DNA of 64,000 nucleotides from Xanthomonas sp. DAR 80977 (GTDB lineage Bacteria; Pseudomonadota; Gammaproteobacteria; Xanthomonadales; Xanthomonadaceae). A program made the position numbers and the translations under genes. The stretch lies in NCBI RefSeq assembly GCF_041240605.1, contig NZ_CP162487.1, positions 1,929,001 to 1,993,000 on the forward strand, in the 5' to 3' direction. Shown here in pieces: positions 19,322 to 29,347 of the stretch (positions within the stretch are counted from its first letter, which is position 1; each line of letters begins with the position of its first letter). The notes under the pieces are model-generated. The model made no database searches, was not told the origin of the DNA, and saw only the letters and a list, made by a program, of their open reading frames with translations.

Positions 19322-20281
19322 TCAGGCCGCTTCGTACGCCCCGTAGCCGCGCAAGCGCTCGTAGCGCTTCTGCAGCAGTTGCTCGATCGGCAGCTGTTCC
19401 AGTGCGTCCAGTTCGTTGAGCAGCACCGCCTTCAGGCGCCTGGCCATCTGCGTGGGATTGCGGTGCGCGCCGCCGATCGGCTCGCGCACGACCTTGTCGA
19501 CCAGGCCCAGCGCGGACAGGCGCTTGGCGGTCAGGCCCAGCTGTTCGGCCGCGTCCTTGGCCTTGGCCGCGTCCTTCCACAGGATCGAGGCGCAGCCTTC
19601 CGGCGAGATCACCGAGTAGGTGCCGTATTCCAGCATCAGGGTGCGGTCGCCGACGCCGATCGCCAGCGCGCCGCCGGAGCCGCCTTCGCCGATCACGGTG
19701 CAGATCACCGGCACCTTCAGTTCGGCCATCTCCAGCAGGTTGCGCGCGATCGCCTCGCTCTGGCCGCGCTCTTCGGCGCCGATGCCGGGATAGGCGCCGG
19801 GAGTGTCGATGAAGGTCAGCAGCGGCAGCTTGAAGCGCTCGGCCAGCTTCATCAGCCGCAGCGCCTTGCGGTAGCCCTCCGGGCGCGGCATGCCGAAGTT
19901 GCGCGCGACCTTGCTCTTGGTGTCGCGACCCTTCTGGTGGCCGATGATGACCACCGGGCGCCCGTCGATGCGGCCGAGGCCGCCGACGATGGCCTTGTCG
20001 TCGGCGAAGGCGCGGTCGCCGGCCAGCTCCTGGAACTCGTCGCAGAACACGTCGATGTAGTCCAGCGTGTACGGGCGCTGCGGGTGCCGCGCCAGCTGCG
20101 AGATCTGCCACGACGACAGGTCGCGGAAGATCTGCGCGGTGCGCACCCGCAGCTTGTCCTGCAGCGCGCGCACCTCGGTGTCGACGTTGACCGCCGGGCC
20201 GGTGCTGGCATTGCGCAGTTCCTGGATCTTGGCTTCCAGATCGGCGATGGGTTGCTCGAAGTCGAGGTAGTTCGGATTCAT
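19322..20281 (-). CDS. accA: Acetyl-CoA carboxylase carboxyltransferase subunit alpha
   Basis: The 319-residue protein is the usual AccA length and shows [16 protein letters not shown] at the start, the crotonase-like core [53 protein letters not shown] and [13 protein letters not shown]. With AccD it transfers the carboxyl group from biotin to acetyl-CoA, giving malonyl-CoA for fatty-acid synthesis. The ATG at 20281 gives the canonical MNPNYLDFE start. It sits directly after dnaE, the order typical of gammaproteobacteria, but a large inverted repeat separates the two. Confidence 0.97.
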   Translation of the reverse strand: MNPNYLDFEQPIADLEAKIQELRNASTGPAVNVDTEVRALQDKLRVRTAQIFRDLSSWQISQLARHPQRPYTLDYIDVFCDEFQELAGDRAFADDKAIVGGLGRIDGRPVVIIGHQKGRDTKSKVARNFGMPRPEGYRKALRLMKLAERFKLPLLTFIDTPGAYPGIGAEERGQSEAIARNLLEMAELKVPVICTVIGEGGSGGALAIGVGDRTLMLEYGTYSVISPEGCASILWKDAAKAKDAAEQLGLTAKRLSALGLVDKVVREPIGGAHRNPTQMARRLKAVLLNELDALEQLPIEQLLQKRYERLRGYGAYEAA

Positions 20282-20351
20282 TGGACGCCGTCGTGAACGT
20301 AAGGAGGGGAGTTTAGCCGAAGCGACGCCGGTCACCCGTACGGGGCCGTGC

Positions 20352-20479
20352 GGTTTGGGGGCCGGGATTGGGGATTCGGGATTGGGGATTCGTAGGAGCG
20401 GGAGCCGCGCTGTCCGCAGCAGCAGGGGTTGCCCGGCTTTTTCGAATCCCGAATCCCGAATCCCCAATCCCGGCCGCTC
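20352..20479. repeat. Inverted GGGATTGGGGATTCG-family repeat between dnaE and accA
   Basis: Left arm 20352-20393 (GGGATTGGGGATTCGG units) and right arm about 20440-20475 (CGAATCCCGAATCCCCAATCC) enclose a 47-bp GC-rich centre. As RNA it would form a long hairpin within the dnaE-accA transcript. Confidence 0.85.
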
Positions 20480-23400
20480 AAGCCCACGGCGGGCTGTACT
20501 TCACCTTCACCGCGCGCACGCCCGGATCGGCGCGCAGGGTGTCCAGCAGCTGCGGGTCCACGCGTACCGCGTGGCTGCCGTTGAGGTCGAGCATGCCGGC
20601 CACCGCGCCTTGTTCGGACTGCAGCAGCAGGTCCAGGCGCAGGGGGGTCTTGCCGGGGCGGTGGCGCGCCAGCAGTGCGTCGATGCGCGGCCAGGTGCTG
20701 CGCTGGCGCAGGTCCAGGCGCAGCGACAGGCGCTGCGCGTGGTGGGTGCAGATCTGTTCGTAGTCCCAGCACTGGCGGATGCGCATCGCATAGCCGCCGT
20801 TGAATTCGTCCTCGCGCACGCCGCCCTTGACGATCAGGATGCGGTCGCGGGTGAGCAGGTGGCCGAACTCGGCGATGGCGTCGGTGAACGCGCTGCACTC
20901 GACCCGGCCGCGGCCGTCCTCGAGCTGCACGAACACCTGGCTGTCGCCCTTGCGGCGCACGCCGACCACCTGGCCGGCGAGGATCGCGCTGGTTTCCGGG
21001 CGCCAGGCGCGTTTCTCGCCGTCGCCGCCGCCGCCGCGCCCGCCGCCGGATTGCGCGCAGATCTTCTCCAGCGCGCTCAGGTCGCAGCCGACCAGCTCCC
21101 GCACTTCCTCGCGGTACGGGTCGAACGGATGGCCGCTGAGGTAGAAGCCCAGCGTCTCGCGCTCGCCGGTGAGCAGCTGGCCCAGCGGCCATTCCTTGCT
21201 TTCCGACAGTTCCAGGTGCAGTGCCGGCGCGCTGGTGTCTGCGCCGCCGAACAGCGAGTTCTGCCCGGAGGCGCGCTCGCGCGCCATCTGCTCGGTGGCC
21301 TTCATCACCTCCGGCAGCTGCAGCATCAGCGTGGCGCGGTTGCTGCCCAGCCCGTCCATCGCGCCGGCGTTGATCAGCGCTTCCAGGGTGCGCTTGTTGA
21401 GCTTGGCCGATTCCACGCGCGTGCAGAAATCCAGCAGCGACGTGTATTCGCCGCCGCGCTCGCGCTCGGCCACGATCGCCTCGCAGGCGCCGCGGCCCAC
21501 GCCCTTGATCGCGCCCAGGCCGTACTGGATGGTGTCCGGGGTGGCCGCGGCGAACATGTAGGCCGAGGCGTTGAGCCGCGGCGGCAGCACGGTCAGGCCG
21601 AGGTTGCGCACCTCGTCGAGGAAACCGACCACCTTGTCGGTGTTGTCCATGTCCGAGGACAGCGTCGCGGCCATGAACTCGGCCGGGTAGTGCCGCTTCA
21701 GCCACGCGGTCTGGTAGCTGACCAGCGCGTAGGCGGCGGCGTGCGACTTGTTGAAGCCGTAGCCGGCGAACTTCTCCATCAGGTCGAAGATTTCGTCGGC
21801 CTTGGCCTCGCCGACGCCGCCCTTGGCCGCGCCCTCGCGGAAGATCTCGCGGTGCTTGGCCATCTCCGCCGGCACCTTCTTGCCCATCGCGCGGCGCAGC
21901 AGGTCGGCGCCGCCCAGCGAGTAGGCGCCGACGATCTGCGCCATCTGCATCACCTGCTCCTGGTACACCATGATGCCGTAGGTGTCCTTCAGGATCGCTT
22001 CGGTGCGCGGATCGGGGTAGATGATCTCCTGCTGGCCGTGCTTGCGCGCGTTGAAGTCCGGGATCAGGTCCATCGGGCCGGGGCGGTACAGCGACACCAG
22101 CGCGATCAGGTCCTCGAAGCGGTCGGGCTTGGCGTCCTTGAGCAGCCGGCGCATGCCCGAGGATTCGAACTGGAACACCGCGCCGGTGTTGCCCGAGGCG
22201 AAGATGCCCTTGTAGGTCGGCGCGTCGTCGAGCGGGATCGCGGTGATGTCCACCGGCGGGATGCCGGCGCGCGCATGGCGCACGTTGATCGCCTTTACCG
22301 CCCAGTCGATGATGGTCAGCGTGCGCAGGCCGAGGAAGTCGAACTTGACCAGGCCGACCTGCTCGACGTCGTCCTTGTCGAACTGGGTGACCGGGTTCTT
22401 GCCCAGGTTGTCGACGTCGTGTTCGGCGAACAACGGGCAGAAGTCGGACAGCGGCGTCGGCGCGATCACCACGCCGCCGGCATGCTTGCCGGCGTTGCGG
22501 GTCAGGTCCTCCAGCTGCCGCGCCAGGTCCATCAGGTCGCGGACGTCGTCCTCGCTCTGGTAGCGCTGGATCAGCTCCGGCGAGGCCATCTCGCTGTCCT
22601 TGCCTTCGCCCATCGCGTCCTTCAGCGTGATGCCGAGGATGTTGGGGATCAGCTTGGCCACGCCGTCGACCAGGCCGTACGGGAAGCCGAGCACGCGCCC
22701 GCAGTCGCGCACCACCGCCTTGGCCGCCATGGTGCCGTAGGTGATGATCTGGCTGACCCGGTCGCGCCCGTACTTGCGCGCCACGTAGTCGATCACCTCG
22801 TCGCGGCGGTCCATGCAGAAGTCGATGTCGAAGTCGGGCATCGACACGCGTTCGGGATTGAGGAAGCGCTCGAACAGCAGGTTGTACGGCAGCGGGTCCA
22901 GGTCGGTGATCTGCAGCGCCCACGCCACCAGCGAGCCGGCGCCGGAGCCGCGGCCCGGGCCGATCGGGATGCCCTGGTTCTTGCCCCACTGGATGAAGTC
23001 GGCCACGATCAGGAAGTAGCCGGGGAAGCCCATCTTGATGATGGTGTCCAGCTCGAACTCGAGCCGGTCGACGTAGTCCTGGCGGGTCTTGCCCGGCGCC
23101 AGCGGGTTCTTCTCCAGGCGCGCGGCCAGGCCGTCGCGCGACTGGCTGCGGATCCAGCTGTCCAGCGTCTCGTTGTCCGGCACCGGGTAGGCGGGCAGGA
23201 AGTAGGTGCCCAGCTGCATCTCGATGTTGCAGCGCTGCGCCAGCGCCAGCGTGTTGTCGATGGCGTCGGGAATGTCGGCGAACAGCGCGGCCATTTCCTC
23301 CGACGACTTCAGGTACTGCTGGTCGCTGTAGTCGCGCGGGCGCTTGGGATCGTCGAGCACGCGGCCGGAGGAAATGCACACCCGCGCCTCGTGCGCGGCG

Positions 23401-24068
23401 AAGTCGCTGGCGTACAGGAAGCGCACGTCGTTGCTGGCCACCACCGGCAGCCCGCGCGTGCCGGCGGCGTGCAGCGCGAACTGGTTGAACGCCTCCTCGC
23501 CGTCGCGGCCGGTGCGGGTCAGTTCCAGGTGCAGGCCGTCGCCGAAGATGCGCTGCCAGTCGGCCAGCTGCTGCTCGGCCAGGTCGTGGCGGCCTTCGCT
23601 GGCCAGGCGCCCGGCCAGGCTGTCGCGCCCGGCCAGCGCGAACAGGTTGTCGCTGCCGCTCTGCAGCCACTCCGGGCGGATCGCCACGCCGCCTTCGTTG
23701 CGGTGGCCCTCCAGCCAGGCGCGGGTCAGCAGCCGCGACAGGCTCAGGTAGCCGTCGCGGTTGCGGCACAGCACGGTGAGCCGCCACGGCGTCTCCCCGG
23801 CGCTGTCGGCGATCAGCAGGTCGGCGCCGGCGATCGGCTTGATGCCCACGCCTTCGGCGGCCTTGTAGAACTTGACCAGCGCGAACAGGTTGTTCAGGTC
23901 GGTGACCGCGAGCGCGGGCAACTCCAGTTCGACCGCGCGGCTGAGCAGGTTGGCCTGTTTGGCTTTCTTCGGGTCGGCCTGATCCGGTTTCTCGGGCACG
24001 CGGATGGTCGAATCCGCCAGCGAGAACTCGGTGTGGACGTGCAGATGGGCGAAGCGGGAAGTGGACAT
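20478..24068 (-). CDS. dnaE: DNA polymerase III subunit alpha
   Basis: The 1196-residue protein is full length for a proteobacterial DnaE. It starts with the PHP domain ([19 protein letters not shown]). The polymerase core has the catalytic aspartates in [19 protein letters not shown] (about residue 405), followed by [21 protein letters not shown]. The C-terminal part carries the helix-hairpin-helix region, an OB fold ([15 protein letters not shown]) and the tau-binding end. It replicates the chromosome as the catalytic subunit of the holoenzyme. A Gly-rich loop ([14 protein letters not shown]) near residue 1010 is a local peculiarity. It follows rnhB on the same strand, but about 970 bp separate them and a small separate gene lies between on the other strand. 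Confidence 0.97.
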   Translation of the reverse strand: MSTSRFAHLHVHTEFSLADSTIRVPEKPDQADPKKAKQANLLSRAVELELPALAVTDLNNLFALVKFYKAAEGVGIKPIAGADLLIADSAGETPWRLTVLCRNRDGYLSLSRLLTRAWLEGHRNEGGVAIRPEWLQSGSDNLFALAGRDSLAGRLASEGRHDLAEQQLADWQRIFGDGLHLELTRTGRDGEEAFNQFALHAAGTRGLPVVASNDVRFLYASDFAAHEARVCISSGRVLDDPKRPRDYSDQQYLKSSEEMAALFADIPDAIDNTLALAQRCNIEMQLGTYFLPAYPVPDNETLDSWIRSQSRDGLAARLEKNPLAPGKTRQDYVDRLEFELDTIIKMGFPGYFLIVADFIQWGKNQGIPIGPGRGSGAGSLVAWALQITDLDPLPYNLLFERFLNPERVSMPDFDIDFCMDRRDEVIDYVARKYGRDRVSQIITYGTMAAKAVVRDCGRVLGFPYGLVDGVAKLIPNILGITLKDAMGEGKDSEMASPELIQRYQSEDDVRDLMDLARQLEDLTRNAGKHAGGVVIAPTPLSDFCPLFAEHDVDNLGKNPVTQFDKDDVEQVGLVKFDFLGLRTLTIIDWAVKAINVRHARAGIPPVDITAIPLDDAPTYKGIFASGNTGAVFQFESSGMRRLLKDAKPDRFEDLIALVSLYRPGPMDLIPDFNARKHGQQEIIYPDPRTEAILKDTYGIMVYQEQVMQMAQIVGAYSLGGADLLRRAMGKKVPAEMAKHREIFREGAAKGGVGEAKADEIFDLMEKFAGYGFNKSHAAAYALVSYQTAWLKRHYPAEFMAATLSSDMDNTDKVVGFLDEVRNLGLTVLPPRLNASAYMFAAATPDTIQYGLGAIKGVGRGACEAIVAERERGGEYTSLLDFCTRVESAKLNKRTLEALINAGAMDGLGSNRATLMLQLPEVMKATEQMARERASGQNSLFGGADTSAPALHLELSESKEWPLGQLLTGERETLGFYLSGHPFDPYREEVRELVGCDLSALEKICAQSGGGRGGGGDGEKRAWRPETSAILAGQVVGVRRKGDSQVFVQLEDGRGRVECSAFTDAIAEFGHLLTRDRILIVKGGVREDEFNGGYAMRIRQCWDYEQICTHHAQRLSLRLDLRQRSTWPRIDALLARHRPGKTPLRLDLLLQSEQGAVAGMLDLNGSHAVRVDPQLLDTLRADPGVRAVKVKYSPPWA

Positions 24069-24577
24069 GCGGAACCAGAATGATGCCCAGGCAGGTTAGC
24101 GGCGGGGGCGGGGCCGGGCAAGGCTTGACAGGGCCGGCGCCGCGCTCGCGGCCCGGTCCGGCCGAGCCGGGCGGGACGCAGCGTTCAGCCATGGCGTTCC
24201 GCTGCCCGATGCGCGCGCGCCTGGATCGGCGTCGCCGGCGCCGGCTTGCGGAAAGCGTCGCCGATGCGAATCCCGCGCAAACTCGCGGCGAGGCATGCTC
24301 AGGCGGGTGAATTTACTGAACAAATGCTGACTCGACCCATCTAAACAGTACACCTTGGTACTGTTATCAGTACTGCGCCGTAGGGCGCGCGGATGCGCCC
24401 GGATTTCAAGGCCTTAGCGCGATGCCGGGCGTGCCGTGTCCGCGCGCCCGAGATGAATCCATTCTGAGCAATTATTATCTCGGACGATTAACTTGCCGGG
24501 CTCGGCGATGCATCCGGATTCGGAGTGATAGCGTCTCGCTCGCCGTGAACCCCCACGGCTTGATGAGGAGAAACCCG
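24069..24577. other. Long gene-free stretch upstream of dnaE and the small secreted protein gene
   Basis: No convincing gene is seen in these 509 bp. The segment holds the divergent promoters of dnaE (minus) and of the small secreted protein (plus). It includes a palindrome AACAGTAC-6-GTACTGTT at 24344-24365 with a third CAGTACTG at 24368, and AT-rich stretches near 24305-24320 and 24460-24490. Short frames here lack ribosome sites and family features. Confidence 0.6.
24344..24375. promoter_or_regulatory. Palindromic operator candidate (AACAGTAC/GTACTGTT)
   Basis: A perfect 8-bp inverted repeat with a 6-base spacer (24344-24351 and 24358-24365) is followed at once by CAGTACTG. Three copies of the AGTAC word within 32 bp suggest a protein-binding site. 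It lies about 210 bp before the small secreted protein gene and about 280 bp before dnaE; which gene it serves is unclear. Confidence 0.45.
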
Positions 24578-24763
24578 ATGAAGAAGTTGATTCCGGTGAT
24601 GGGCGCGCTGATGCTGTTCGGCGCCGTGTCCAGCGCGTCGGCGCAGAGCCTGAGCGACGTCGGCGACCGCTTCGCGCCGTGCCAGCAGCTGAGCGGCGGC
24701 GAGTCCGTGCAGTGCTATCTGGACACCTGGTCCGACGTGCTCTCCGACTATTTCAAGTACTGA
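24578..24763 (+). CDS. Small secreted protein of unknown function
   Basis: This 61-residue protein starts with a clear signal peptide (MKKLIPVMGALMLFGAVSSASA) and leaves a mature peptide of about 38 residues with two cysteines (APCQQLSG and VQCYLDTW). It ends with aromatic residues (SDYFKY). A strong GAGGAG ribosome site lies 7-8 bp before the ATG. A hairpin follows the stop at 24771. The cysteines could form one disulfide in the periplasm. It resembles no family I recognise. The short length would make it easy to miss. Confidence 0.75.
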   Translation: MKKLIPVMGALMLFGAVSSASAQSLSDVGDRFAPCQQLSGGESVQCYLDTWSDVLSDYFKY

Positions 24764-24770
24764 GCAAGCC

Positions 24771-24798
24771 GCGGCGACCCGGTTCGGGTCGCCGCTTT
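24771..24798 (+). terminator. Hairpin terminator after the small secreted protein gene
   Basis: A perfect 10-bp stem GCGGCGACCC/GGGTCGCCGC with a 5-base loop starts 8 bp after the stop codon and is followed by only TTT. The stem is strong but the T tract is weak. Confidence 0.6.
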
Positions 24799-25038
24799 GC
24801 GCGCGATCGGATGCGCAGGTGCGGCCGAGATTGATTCAATTCTGTAATTTCATATTCTTTCGACATCGCCGGAGCGCGCTGCGCGATATTCATTCGATTA
24901 TCTTCGGAGTGCGGGCGGCGCGATTGCCAGATGCGCGGATCGCTGCTGCGCGATTGTTTTTCGGGCCATGGATCGGGCCGTACGCGGCGGTCGGGGCGCC
25001 GCGCGCCGCCGTCTTCGTCGTGGCGGCGGAAGCGGCGC
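24799..25038. other. Gene-free stretch between the small secreted protein gene and rnhB
   Basis: The segment includes an AT-rich patch at 24830-24905 (TCATATTCTTTCGACATC and GATATTCATTCGATTATC) unlike its surroundings. Apart from this base-composition dip I see no gene, repeat or site. Confidence 0.5.
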
Positions 25039-25758
25039 TCAGGCCGGCTGCGGCTCCGCCGCCAGCAGGTCCGCGTCCGCGCGGCACGGCAGCTCCGAGG
25101 CGCTTGGCGCCTGGGCCGTTCCGAGCGCCCGCCGCACCGGCGCGAAGCTGCGCCGATGCTGCGGGCACGGGCCGTGCGCGGCCAGGGCGGCCAGGTGCGC
25201 CGGGGTGGCGTAGCCCTTGTGCAGGTCGAAGCCGTAGTGCGGATGCTGTTCGTGCAGGCGCTGCATGATGCGGTCGCGGGTGACCTTGGCCACGATTGAG
25301 GCGGCCATGATCGAGCGGTCCAGGCCGTCGCCGCCGACCAGCGCCTCGGCGGCGCAGGGCAGGCCCTTGGGCACGCGGTTGCCGTCGATGCGGGCGAAGC
25401 CGGCCACGTGCGCCACGCCCTCGACCGCGCGGCGCATGCCCAGCATGGTGGCCTGGTAGATGTTCAGCCGGTCGATCTCCTCGGCCTCGATCAGCACCAC
25501 CTGCCAGGCCAGCGCGCGCTCGACGATGCGCGCGTACAGCGTCTCGCGGCGCGCGGCGGTCAGCTGCTTGGAATCGTCCAGGCCGTTGATGCGGGTACGC
25601 GCCGGATCGAACACCACCGCGGCCACCGCGACCGGCCCGGCCAGCGGGCCGCGTCCGGCTTCGTCGACGCCGGCGTAGAGCAGCCGGGATTCGGCATTCG
25701 GGATTGGGGATTCGCAGAGCAGTTCCCGCTGCGGCGATGGAGGATCGGAGCGCTTCAT
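25039..25758 (-). CDS. rnhB: Ribonuclease HII
   Basis: The 239-residue protein carries the RNase HII core: [20 protein letters not shown] (catalytic Asp and Glu), [27 protein letters not shown] and [15 protein letters not shown]. It cuts the RNA strand at ribonucleotides in DNA. The first 26 residues are not homologous core. Residues about 16-26 ([10 protein letters not shown]) are the translation of an intergenic repeat arm. No other ATG, GTG or TTG lies between 25758 and the core, so the repeat must be translated. The ATG overlaps the lpxB stop (ATGA). It is part of the lpx operon. Confidence 0.93.
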   Translation of the reverse strand: MKRSDPPSPQRELLCESPIPNAESRLLYAGVDEAGRGPLAGPVAVAAVVFDPARTRINGLDDSKQLTAARRETLYARIVERALAWQVVLIEAEEIDRLNIYQATMLGMRRAVEGVAHVAGFARIDGNRVPKGLPCAAEALVGGDGLDRSIMAASIVAKVTRDRIMQRLHEQHPHYGFDLHKGYATPAHLAALAAHGPCPQHRRSFAPVRRALGTAQAPSASELPCRADADLLAAEPQPA

Positions 25759-25805
25759 GCCGTTGCTTTTCCCGAATCCCGAATCCCCACTCCCGAATCC
25801 CGGCC
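25683..25805. repeat. Inverted repeat spanning the lpxB-rnhB junction
   Basis: Left arm 25683-25714 (GGGATTCGGCATTCGGGATT) and right arm 25771-25805 (CCCGAATCCCGAATCCCC) flank the overlapping stop and start codons of lpxB and rnhB. On the minus strand the right arm encodes the last residues of LpxB and the left arm encodes part of the RnhB N terminus. Confidence 0.85.
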
Positions 25806-27065
25806 TTCCAGCAACTCGAGTACCGCATCGGCCGCGCGCGCCGAGGCGTCCTGGCGCAGCAGCTGGTGCAGGCGCGCGTATTCGGGTTGCAGTGCGGCGA
25901 CCGCCTGCGGATCGCGCAGCCAGTGCAGCAGTGCGGCGGCGAGCGCGTCGGGGGTGCAGGCGTCCTGCATCAGTTCCGGCGCCAGGTCGCGGCCGGCGAG
26001 GATGTTGGGCAGCGCGTAGCGGTCGACCTTCAGCAGGCCCAGCGCCTTGACGATGCGGTAGGTCAGCGGCGCGACCTTGTAGCCGACCACCATCGGCCGC
26101 TTCACCAGCATCGCCTCCAGCGTGGCGGTGCCGGAGGCGAGCAGCACCACGTCGGCGGCGAGCAGCGCGCTGCGGGCCTGGCCGTCGAGCAGGTGCGAAT
26201 ACACCACCGGCAACGCCGAGCGCGACAGCTGCTCGGCGAGCAGCGCCTTGCACGCGGGGTTGGCCGCCGGCACCACCACGTGCGCGCCCGGCATCTGCTG
26301 CAGCACCTGCCAGGCGGCGGCGAAGAAGGTGTCGCCGAGCCGGCCGATCTCGCCCAGGCGGCTGCCCGGCAGCACCGCCAGCACGGTCGCGGCGGCCGGC
26401 AGGCCGAGTTCGGCGCGCGCCGCCTCGCGATCGCCGTGCAGCGCGATCGCGTCGGCCATCGGGTGGCCGACGAAGCGCGCATCCACGCCATGCCTGGCGT
26501 AGATCGGCGGCTCCATCGGGAACAGGCACAGCACCCGGTCGGCGCTGGCGCCGATCTTGGCGGCGCGCCGTTCGCGCCAGGCCCAGACCGAGGGGCTCAC
26601 GTAGTGCACGGTGCGGATGCCGCGCTGCTTGAGCCAGCGCTCCACGCCGAGATTGAAGTCGGGCGCGTCGATGCCGACGAACACGTCCGGGCGCCAGTCC
26701 AGCAGGCGCTGGCGCAGCGTGCGGCGCAGTGTCAGCAGCCGCGGCAGATGCCGCAGCACTTCCATCAGCCCCATCACCGCCAGTTCGCTGGCATCGAACC
26801 AGGTCTGGCAACCGGCGTTGCGCATCGCATCGCCGCCGATGCCGGCGAATTCGGCATCCGGATGGCGCGCGCGCAGCGCCTCGATCAGTCCGGCGCCGAG
26901 CTGGTCGCCGGAGGCCTCGCCGGCGACCAGGGCGATGCGTAGCTTGGCTGCGCCGGGATTGGGGATTGGGGATTGGGGATTCGCTACAGCGGAAGCGGCG
27001 CTACCGGCGACTGCAGTGCCGCCGTTGCCAATCCCGAATCCCGACTCCCGACTCCCGGCACTCAT
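25755..27065 (-). CDS. lpxB: Lipid-A-disaccharide synthase
   Basis: The 436-residue protein shows the LpxB core from about residue 41: [75 protein letters not shown] and [11 protein letters not shown]. It joins UDP-diacylglucosamine and lipid X to form the lipid A disaccharide at the inner membrane. The first 40 residues are translated intergenic repeat; no alternative start codon lies between the ATG at 27065 and the core. The last 14 or so residues ([16 protein letters not shown]) are also repeat-derived. The ATG overlaps the lpxA stop by ATGA and the stop overlaps the rnhB ATG. Confidence 0.95.
   Translation of the reverse strand: MSAGSRESGFGIGNGGTAVAGSAASAVANPQSPIPNPGAAKLRIALVAGEASGDQLGAGLIEALRARHPDAEFAGIGGDAMRNAGCQTWFDASELAVMGLMEVLRHLPRLLTLRRTLRQRLLDWRPDVFVGIDAPDFNLGVERWLKQRGIRTVHYVSPSVWAWRERRAAKIGASADRVLCLFPMEPPIYARHGVDARFVGHPMADAIALHGDREAARAELGLPAAATVLAVLPGSRLGEIGRLGDTFFAAAWQVLQQMPGAHVVVPAANPACKALLAEQLSRSALPVVYSHLLDGQARSALLAADVVLLASGTATLEAMLVKRPMVVGYKVAPLTYRIVKALGLLKVDRYALPNILAGRDLAPELMQDACTPDALAAALLHWLRDPQAVAALQPEYARLHQLLRQDASARAADAVLELLEGRDSGVGIRDSGKATA
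26953..27059. repeat. Inverted repeat inside the 5' end of lpxB
   Basis: Left arm 26953-26983 (GGGATTGGGGATTGGGGATT) and right arm 27028-27059 (CCAATCCCGAATCCCGACTC) enclose a 44-bp centre. The whole element is in frame and encodes about residues 3-38 of LpxB. Confidence 0.88.
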
Positions 27066-27853
27066 CGCAACAACGGCCGCTCGCTGGCTTCGATGAATTC
27101 CAGCATCGCGCGCACGTCCTCGCTGCTTTCGGCCAGCACCGCCAGTTGCTGCTTGGCCTCGGCCAGCGGCAGGCCGGCCACGTACAGCGCGCGGTAGGCG
27201 CGCTTGATCGCGGCCACGCGCTCGGTGTCGAAGCCGCGGCGCTTGAGGCCTTCGCTGTTGATGCCGCGCGGGCGGCCAAGCGAGTTGCCGCCGACCATGG
27301 TGAACGGCGGCACGTCGCCGTTGATCAGCGCACCCATGCCGAGGAAGGCGTGGTCGCCGATGCGGCAGAACTGGTGCGCGCCGGCGAAGCCGCTGATGAT
27401 CACGTGGTCGCCGACTTCGACGTGCCCGGCCAGGGTGGTGTTGTTGGAGAACACGCAATGGTCGCCGACCACGCAGTCGTGGGCGACGTGGGTGTAGGCC
27501 AGGAACCAGTTGTCGTTGCCGACCCGGGTGATGCCGCCGCCGTTGCCGGTGCCGCGGCTGACGGTGACGAACTCGCGGATCACGTTGCGGTCGCCGATCA
27601 CCAGTTCGGTGCGCTCGCCGGCGAACTTCTTGTCCTGCGGATCGCCGCCGAGCGCGACGTGGCCGACCAGGTGGTTGCCGCGGCCGATGCGGGTCGGGCC
27701 GACGATGCTGCAATGCGCGCCGATCACGCTGCCTTCGCCGATCTCGACCTCGGCGCCGATCAGGGTGAAGGCGCCGACGCGCACATCCGCAGCCAGCGTC
27801 GCCGACGGGTCGATCACCGCGGTGGGATGGATGAGAGGGACGTTATCGCTCAT
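27062..27853 (-). CDS. lpxA: Acyl-ACP--UDP-N-acetylglucosamine O-acyltransferase
   Basis: The 263-residue protein is a left-handed beta-helix of hexapeptide repeats ([20 protein letters not shown] onward). It carries the LpxA-specific [20 protein letters not shown], the catalytic His in [21 protein letters not shown], and a C-terminal helical domain ([21 protein letters not shown]). It starts lipid A synthesis by adding a 3-hydroxyacyl chain to UDP-GlcNAc. It is at its normal length. Its stop overlaps the lpxB start and fabZ ends 20 bp upstream, so the three are one operon. Confidence 0.97.
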   Translation of the reverse strand: MSDNVPLIHPTAVIDPSATLAADVRVGAFTLIGAEVEIGEGSVIGAHCSIVGPTRIGRGNHLVGHVALGGDPQDKKFAGERTELVIGDRNVIREFVTVSRGTGNGGGITRVGNDNWFLAYTHVAHDCVVGDHCVFSNNTTLAGHVEVGDHVIISGFAGAHQFCRIGDHAFLGMGALINGDVPPFTMVGGNSLGRPRGINSEGLKRRGFDTERVAAIKRAYRALYVAGLPLAEAKQQLAVLAESSEDVRAMLEFIEASERPLLR

Positions 27854-27872
27854 TGCAGGTCTCCTGCCTGGG

Positions 27873-28328
27873 TCATTCGCGGGTGCCGGCGCACAGCACC
27901 TCGGCGCAGGCGACGACCTTGCCGTCCACCTTGGCTTCGCCGTAGTACACGGCCATGTTGCGGATCACGCGCTTGATTTCCACGTGCAGCTCCAGCACGT
28001 CGCCGGGCACGACCTGGCTGCTGAAGCGGGCCTTGTCGACCTTGACCATGTAGAACAGCTTGGACTGCGCGTCGCGGCCCAGCGCGAGCTGGGTCAGCAC
28101 GCCGCCGGCCTGGGCCAGCGCTTCGATGATCAGCACGCCGGGCATGATCGGCTGGCCGGGGAAATGGCCCTGGAAGAACGGCTCGTTGATGCTGACGTTC
28201 TTGTGCGCCACGATCTTGCGGTTCTCGAAGTCGAGCGAAATCACCCTGTCCACCAGCAGGAAAGGATAGCGGTGCGGGATCAACGCCTGGATCTGGTTGA
28301 TGTCCGGCAGTGTCTGTTCGTGGCTCAT
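27873..28328 (-). CDS. fabZ: 3-hydroxyacyl-ACP dehydratase FabZ
   Basis: The 151-residue protein has the hot-dog fold signature [13 protein letters not shown] and the active-site segment [20 protein letters not shown] with His55 and Glu69. It dehydrates 3-hydroxyacyl-ACP in fatty-acid elongation and competes with LpxA for the same substrate pool, which explains the conserved pairing. The ATG at 28328 gives the canonical [20 protein letters not shown] start; it overlaps the lpxD stop. The longer frame upstream is lpxD shadow. Confidence 0.96.
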   Translation of the reverse strand: MSHEQTLPDINQIQALIPHRYPFLLVDRVISLDFENRKIVAHKNVSINEPFFQGHFPGQPIMPGVLIIEALAQAGGVLTQLALGRDAQSKLFYMVKVDKARFSSQVVPGDVLELHVEIKRVIRNMAVYYGEAKVDGKVVACAEVLCAGTRE

Positions 28329-29347
28329 TGCTTCTCCTTGCTTACAGACAGGATGCGACGTGCCAGGGCATCGAGCTGCTTGAAGCGCGCGGCGTTCTTG
28401 CGCCACGTGCGGTTGTCGGTCAACGGGGTGCCGGACGAATACTCGCCCGGCTCATGGATGGAATTGCGCACCACCGACTTGCCGGTGATCACCACCTTGT
28501 CGCAGATTTCCAGGTGGCCGACCACGCCGACCGCGCCGCCGAGCATGCAGTAGCGGCCGATCCTGGCGCTGCCGGCGATGCCGGTGCAGCCGGCGATCGC
28601 GCTGTGCGCGCCGATGTGCACGTTGTGCGCGATCTGCACCAGGTTGTCCAGGCGCACGTCCTCTTCGAGCGTGGTGTCTTCCAGCGCGCCGCGGTCGACG
28701 CAGGCGTTGGCGCCGATCTCGCAATCGTCGCCGATGCTCACGCCGCCGAGCTGCGGCACCTTGATCCAGTGGCCGGCGTCCATCGCCAGGCCGAAGCCGT
28801 CGGCGCCGAGCACCGCGCCGGGGTGGATGCGCACGCGCTTGCCCAGCCGCACGCGGGTGACCAAGGTGACGCGGGCGATCAGTTCGCAGCCGTCGCCGAC
28901 CTGGCAGTCGTCGCCGATCACGCTGCCCGGGCCGATCACGCAGCCGTCGCCGACCACGCTGCGCGCGCCGATGCTGACGAAGGCGCCGATGTGCGCGCTG
29001 GCGGCGATCTGCGCGCTGGGGTCGATGCTGGCGCTGGGATGGATGCCGGGCGGGCGCGCCGGCGCCACGTCGAACAGCGCGGCGATCTTGGCGAAGGCGA
29101 CGTAGGGATCGCGCGCGATCAGCGCGGTACCGGGCGCCGCCTCGGCGTCGTCGGCGCGCAGCACCACGACGGCCGCGGCGCTGTCGGCCAGCTGCGCGCG
29201 ATAGCGCGGATTGGCCAGGAAACTGAGCTGGCCGGCGCCGGCATGTGCCAGCGTGGCCACGCCATGCACGGCGACGCCACCGTCGCCATGCAACTGCAGG
29301 CCGAAGCGCTCGGCGATGTCGTGTGCGGTATAGGAAGGAGTATTCAC
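28325..29347 (-). CDS. lpxD: UDP-3-O-(3-hydroxyacyl)glucosamine N-acyltransferase
   Basis: The 340-residue protein has the LpxD uridine-binding N-terminal domain (YTAHDIAERFGLQLHGDGGV and LSFLANPRYRAQL), then hexapeptide repeats from about residue 105 (IHPSASIDPSAQIAASAHIG). The catalytic His lies in NLVQIAHNVHIGAHSAIAG, and a C-terminal helix follows. It adds the second acyl chain in lipid A synthesis. The start is GTG at 29347. The gene is directly downstream of bamA but separated by 334 bp with repeats; the skp gene found at this place in many relatives is not present. Confidence 0.96.
   Translation of the reverse strand: MNTPSYTAHDIAERFGLQLHGDGGVAVHGVATLAHAGAGQLSFLANPRYRAQLADSAAAVVVLRADDAEAAPGTALIARDPYVAFAKIAALFDVAPARPPGIHPSASIDPSAQIAASAHIGAFVSIGARSVVGDGCVIGPGSVIGDDCQVGDGCELIARVTLVTRVRLGKRVRIHPGAVLGADGFGLAMDAGHWIKVPQLGGVSIGDDCEIGANACVDRGALEDTTLEEDVRLDNLVQIAHNVHIGAHSAIAGCTGIAGSARIGRYCMLGGAVGVVGHLEICDKVVITGKSVVRNSIHEPGEYSSGTPLTDNRTWRKNAARFKQLDALARRILSVSKEKQ

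Noticed and set aside
20355..24083. 1242-residue open frame antisense to dnaE
   Set aside because: Long frames opposite high-GC genes are expected; this one shows only low-complexity His/Val/Gln/Arg sequence and DnaE motifs are unmistakable on the other strand.
24096..24353. 85-codon minus-strand frame upstream of dnaE
   Set aside because: It lacks a ribosome site and a family pattern, and its end overlaps the dnaE upstream region; not supported as a gene.
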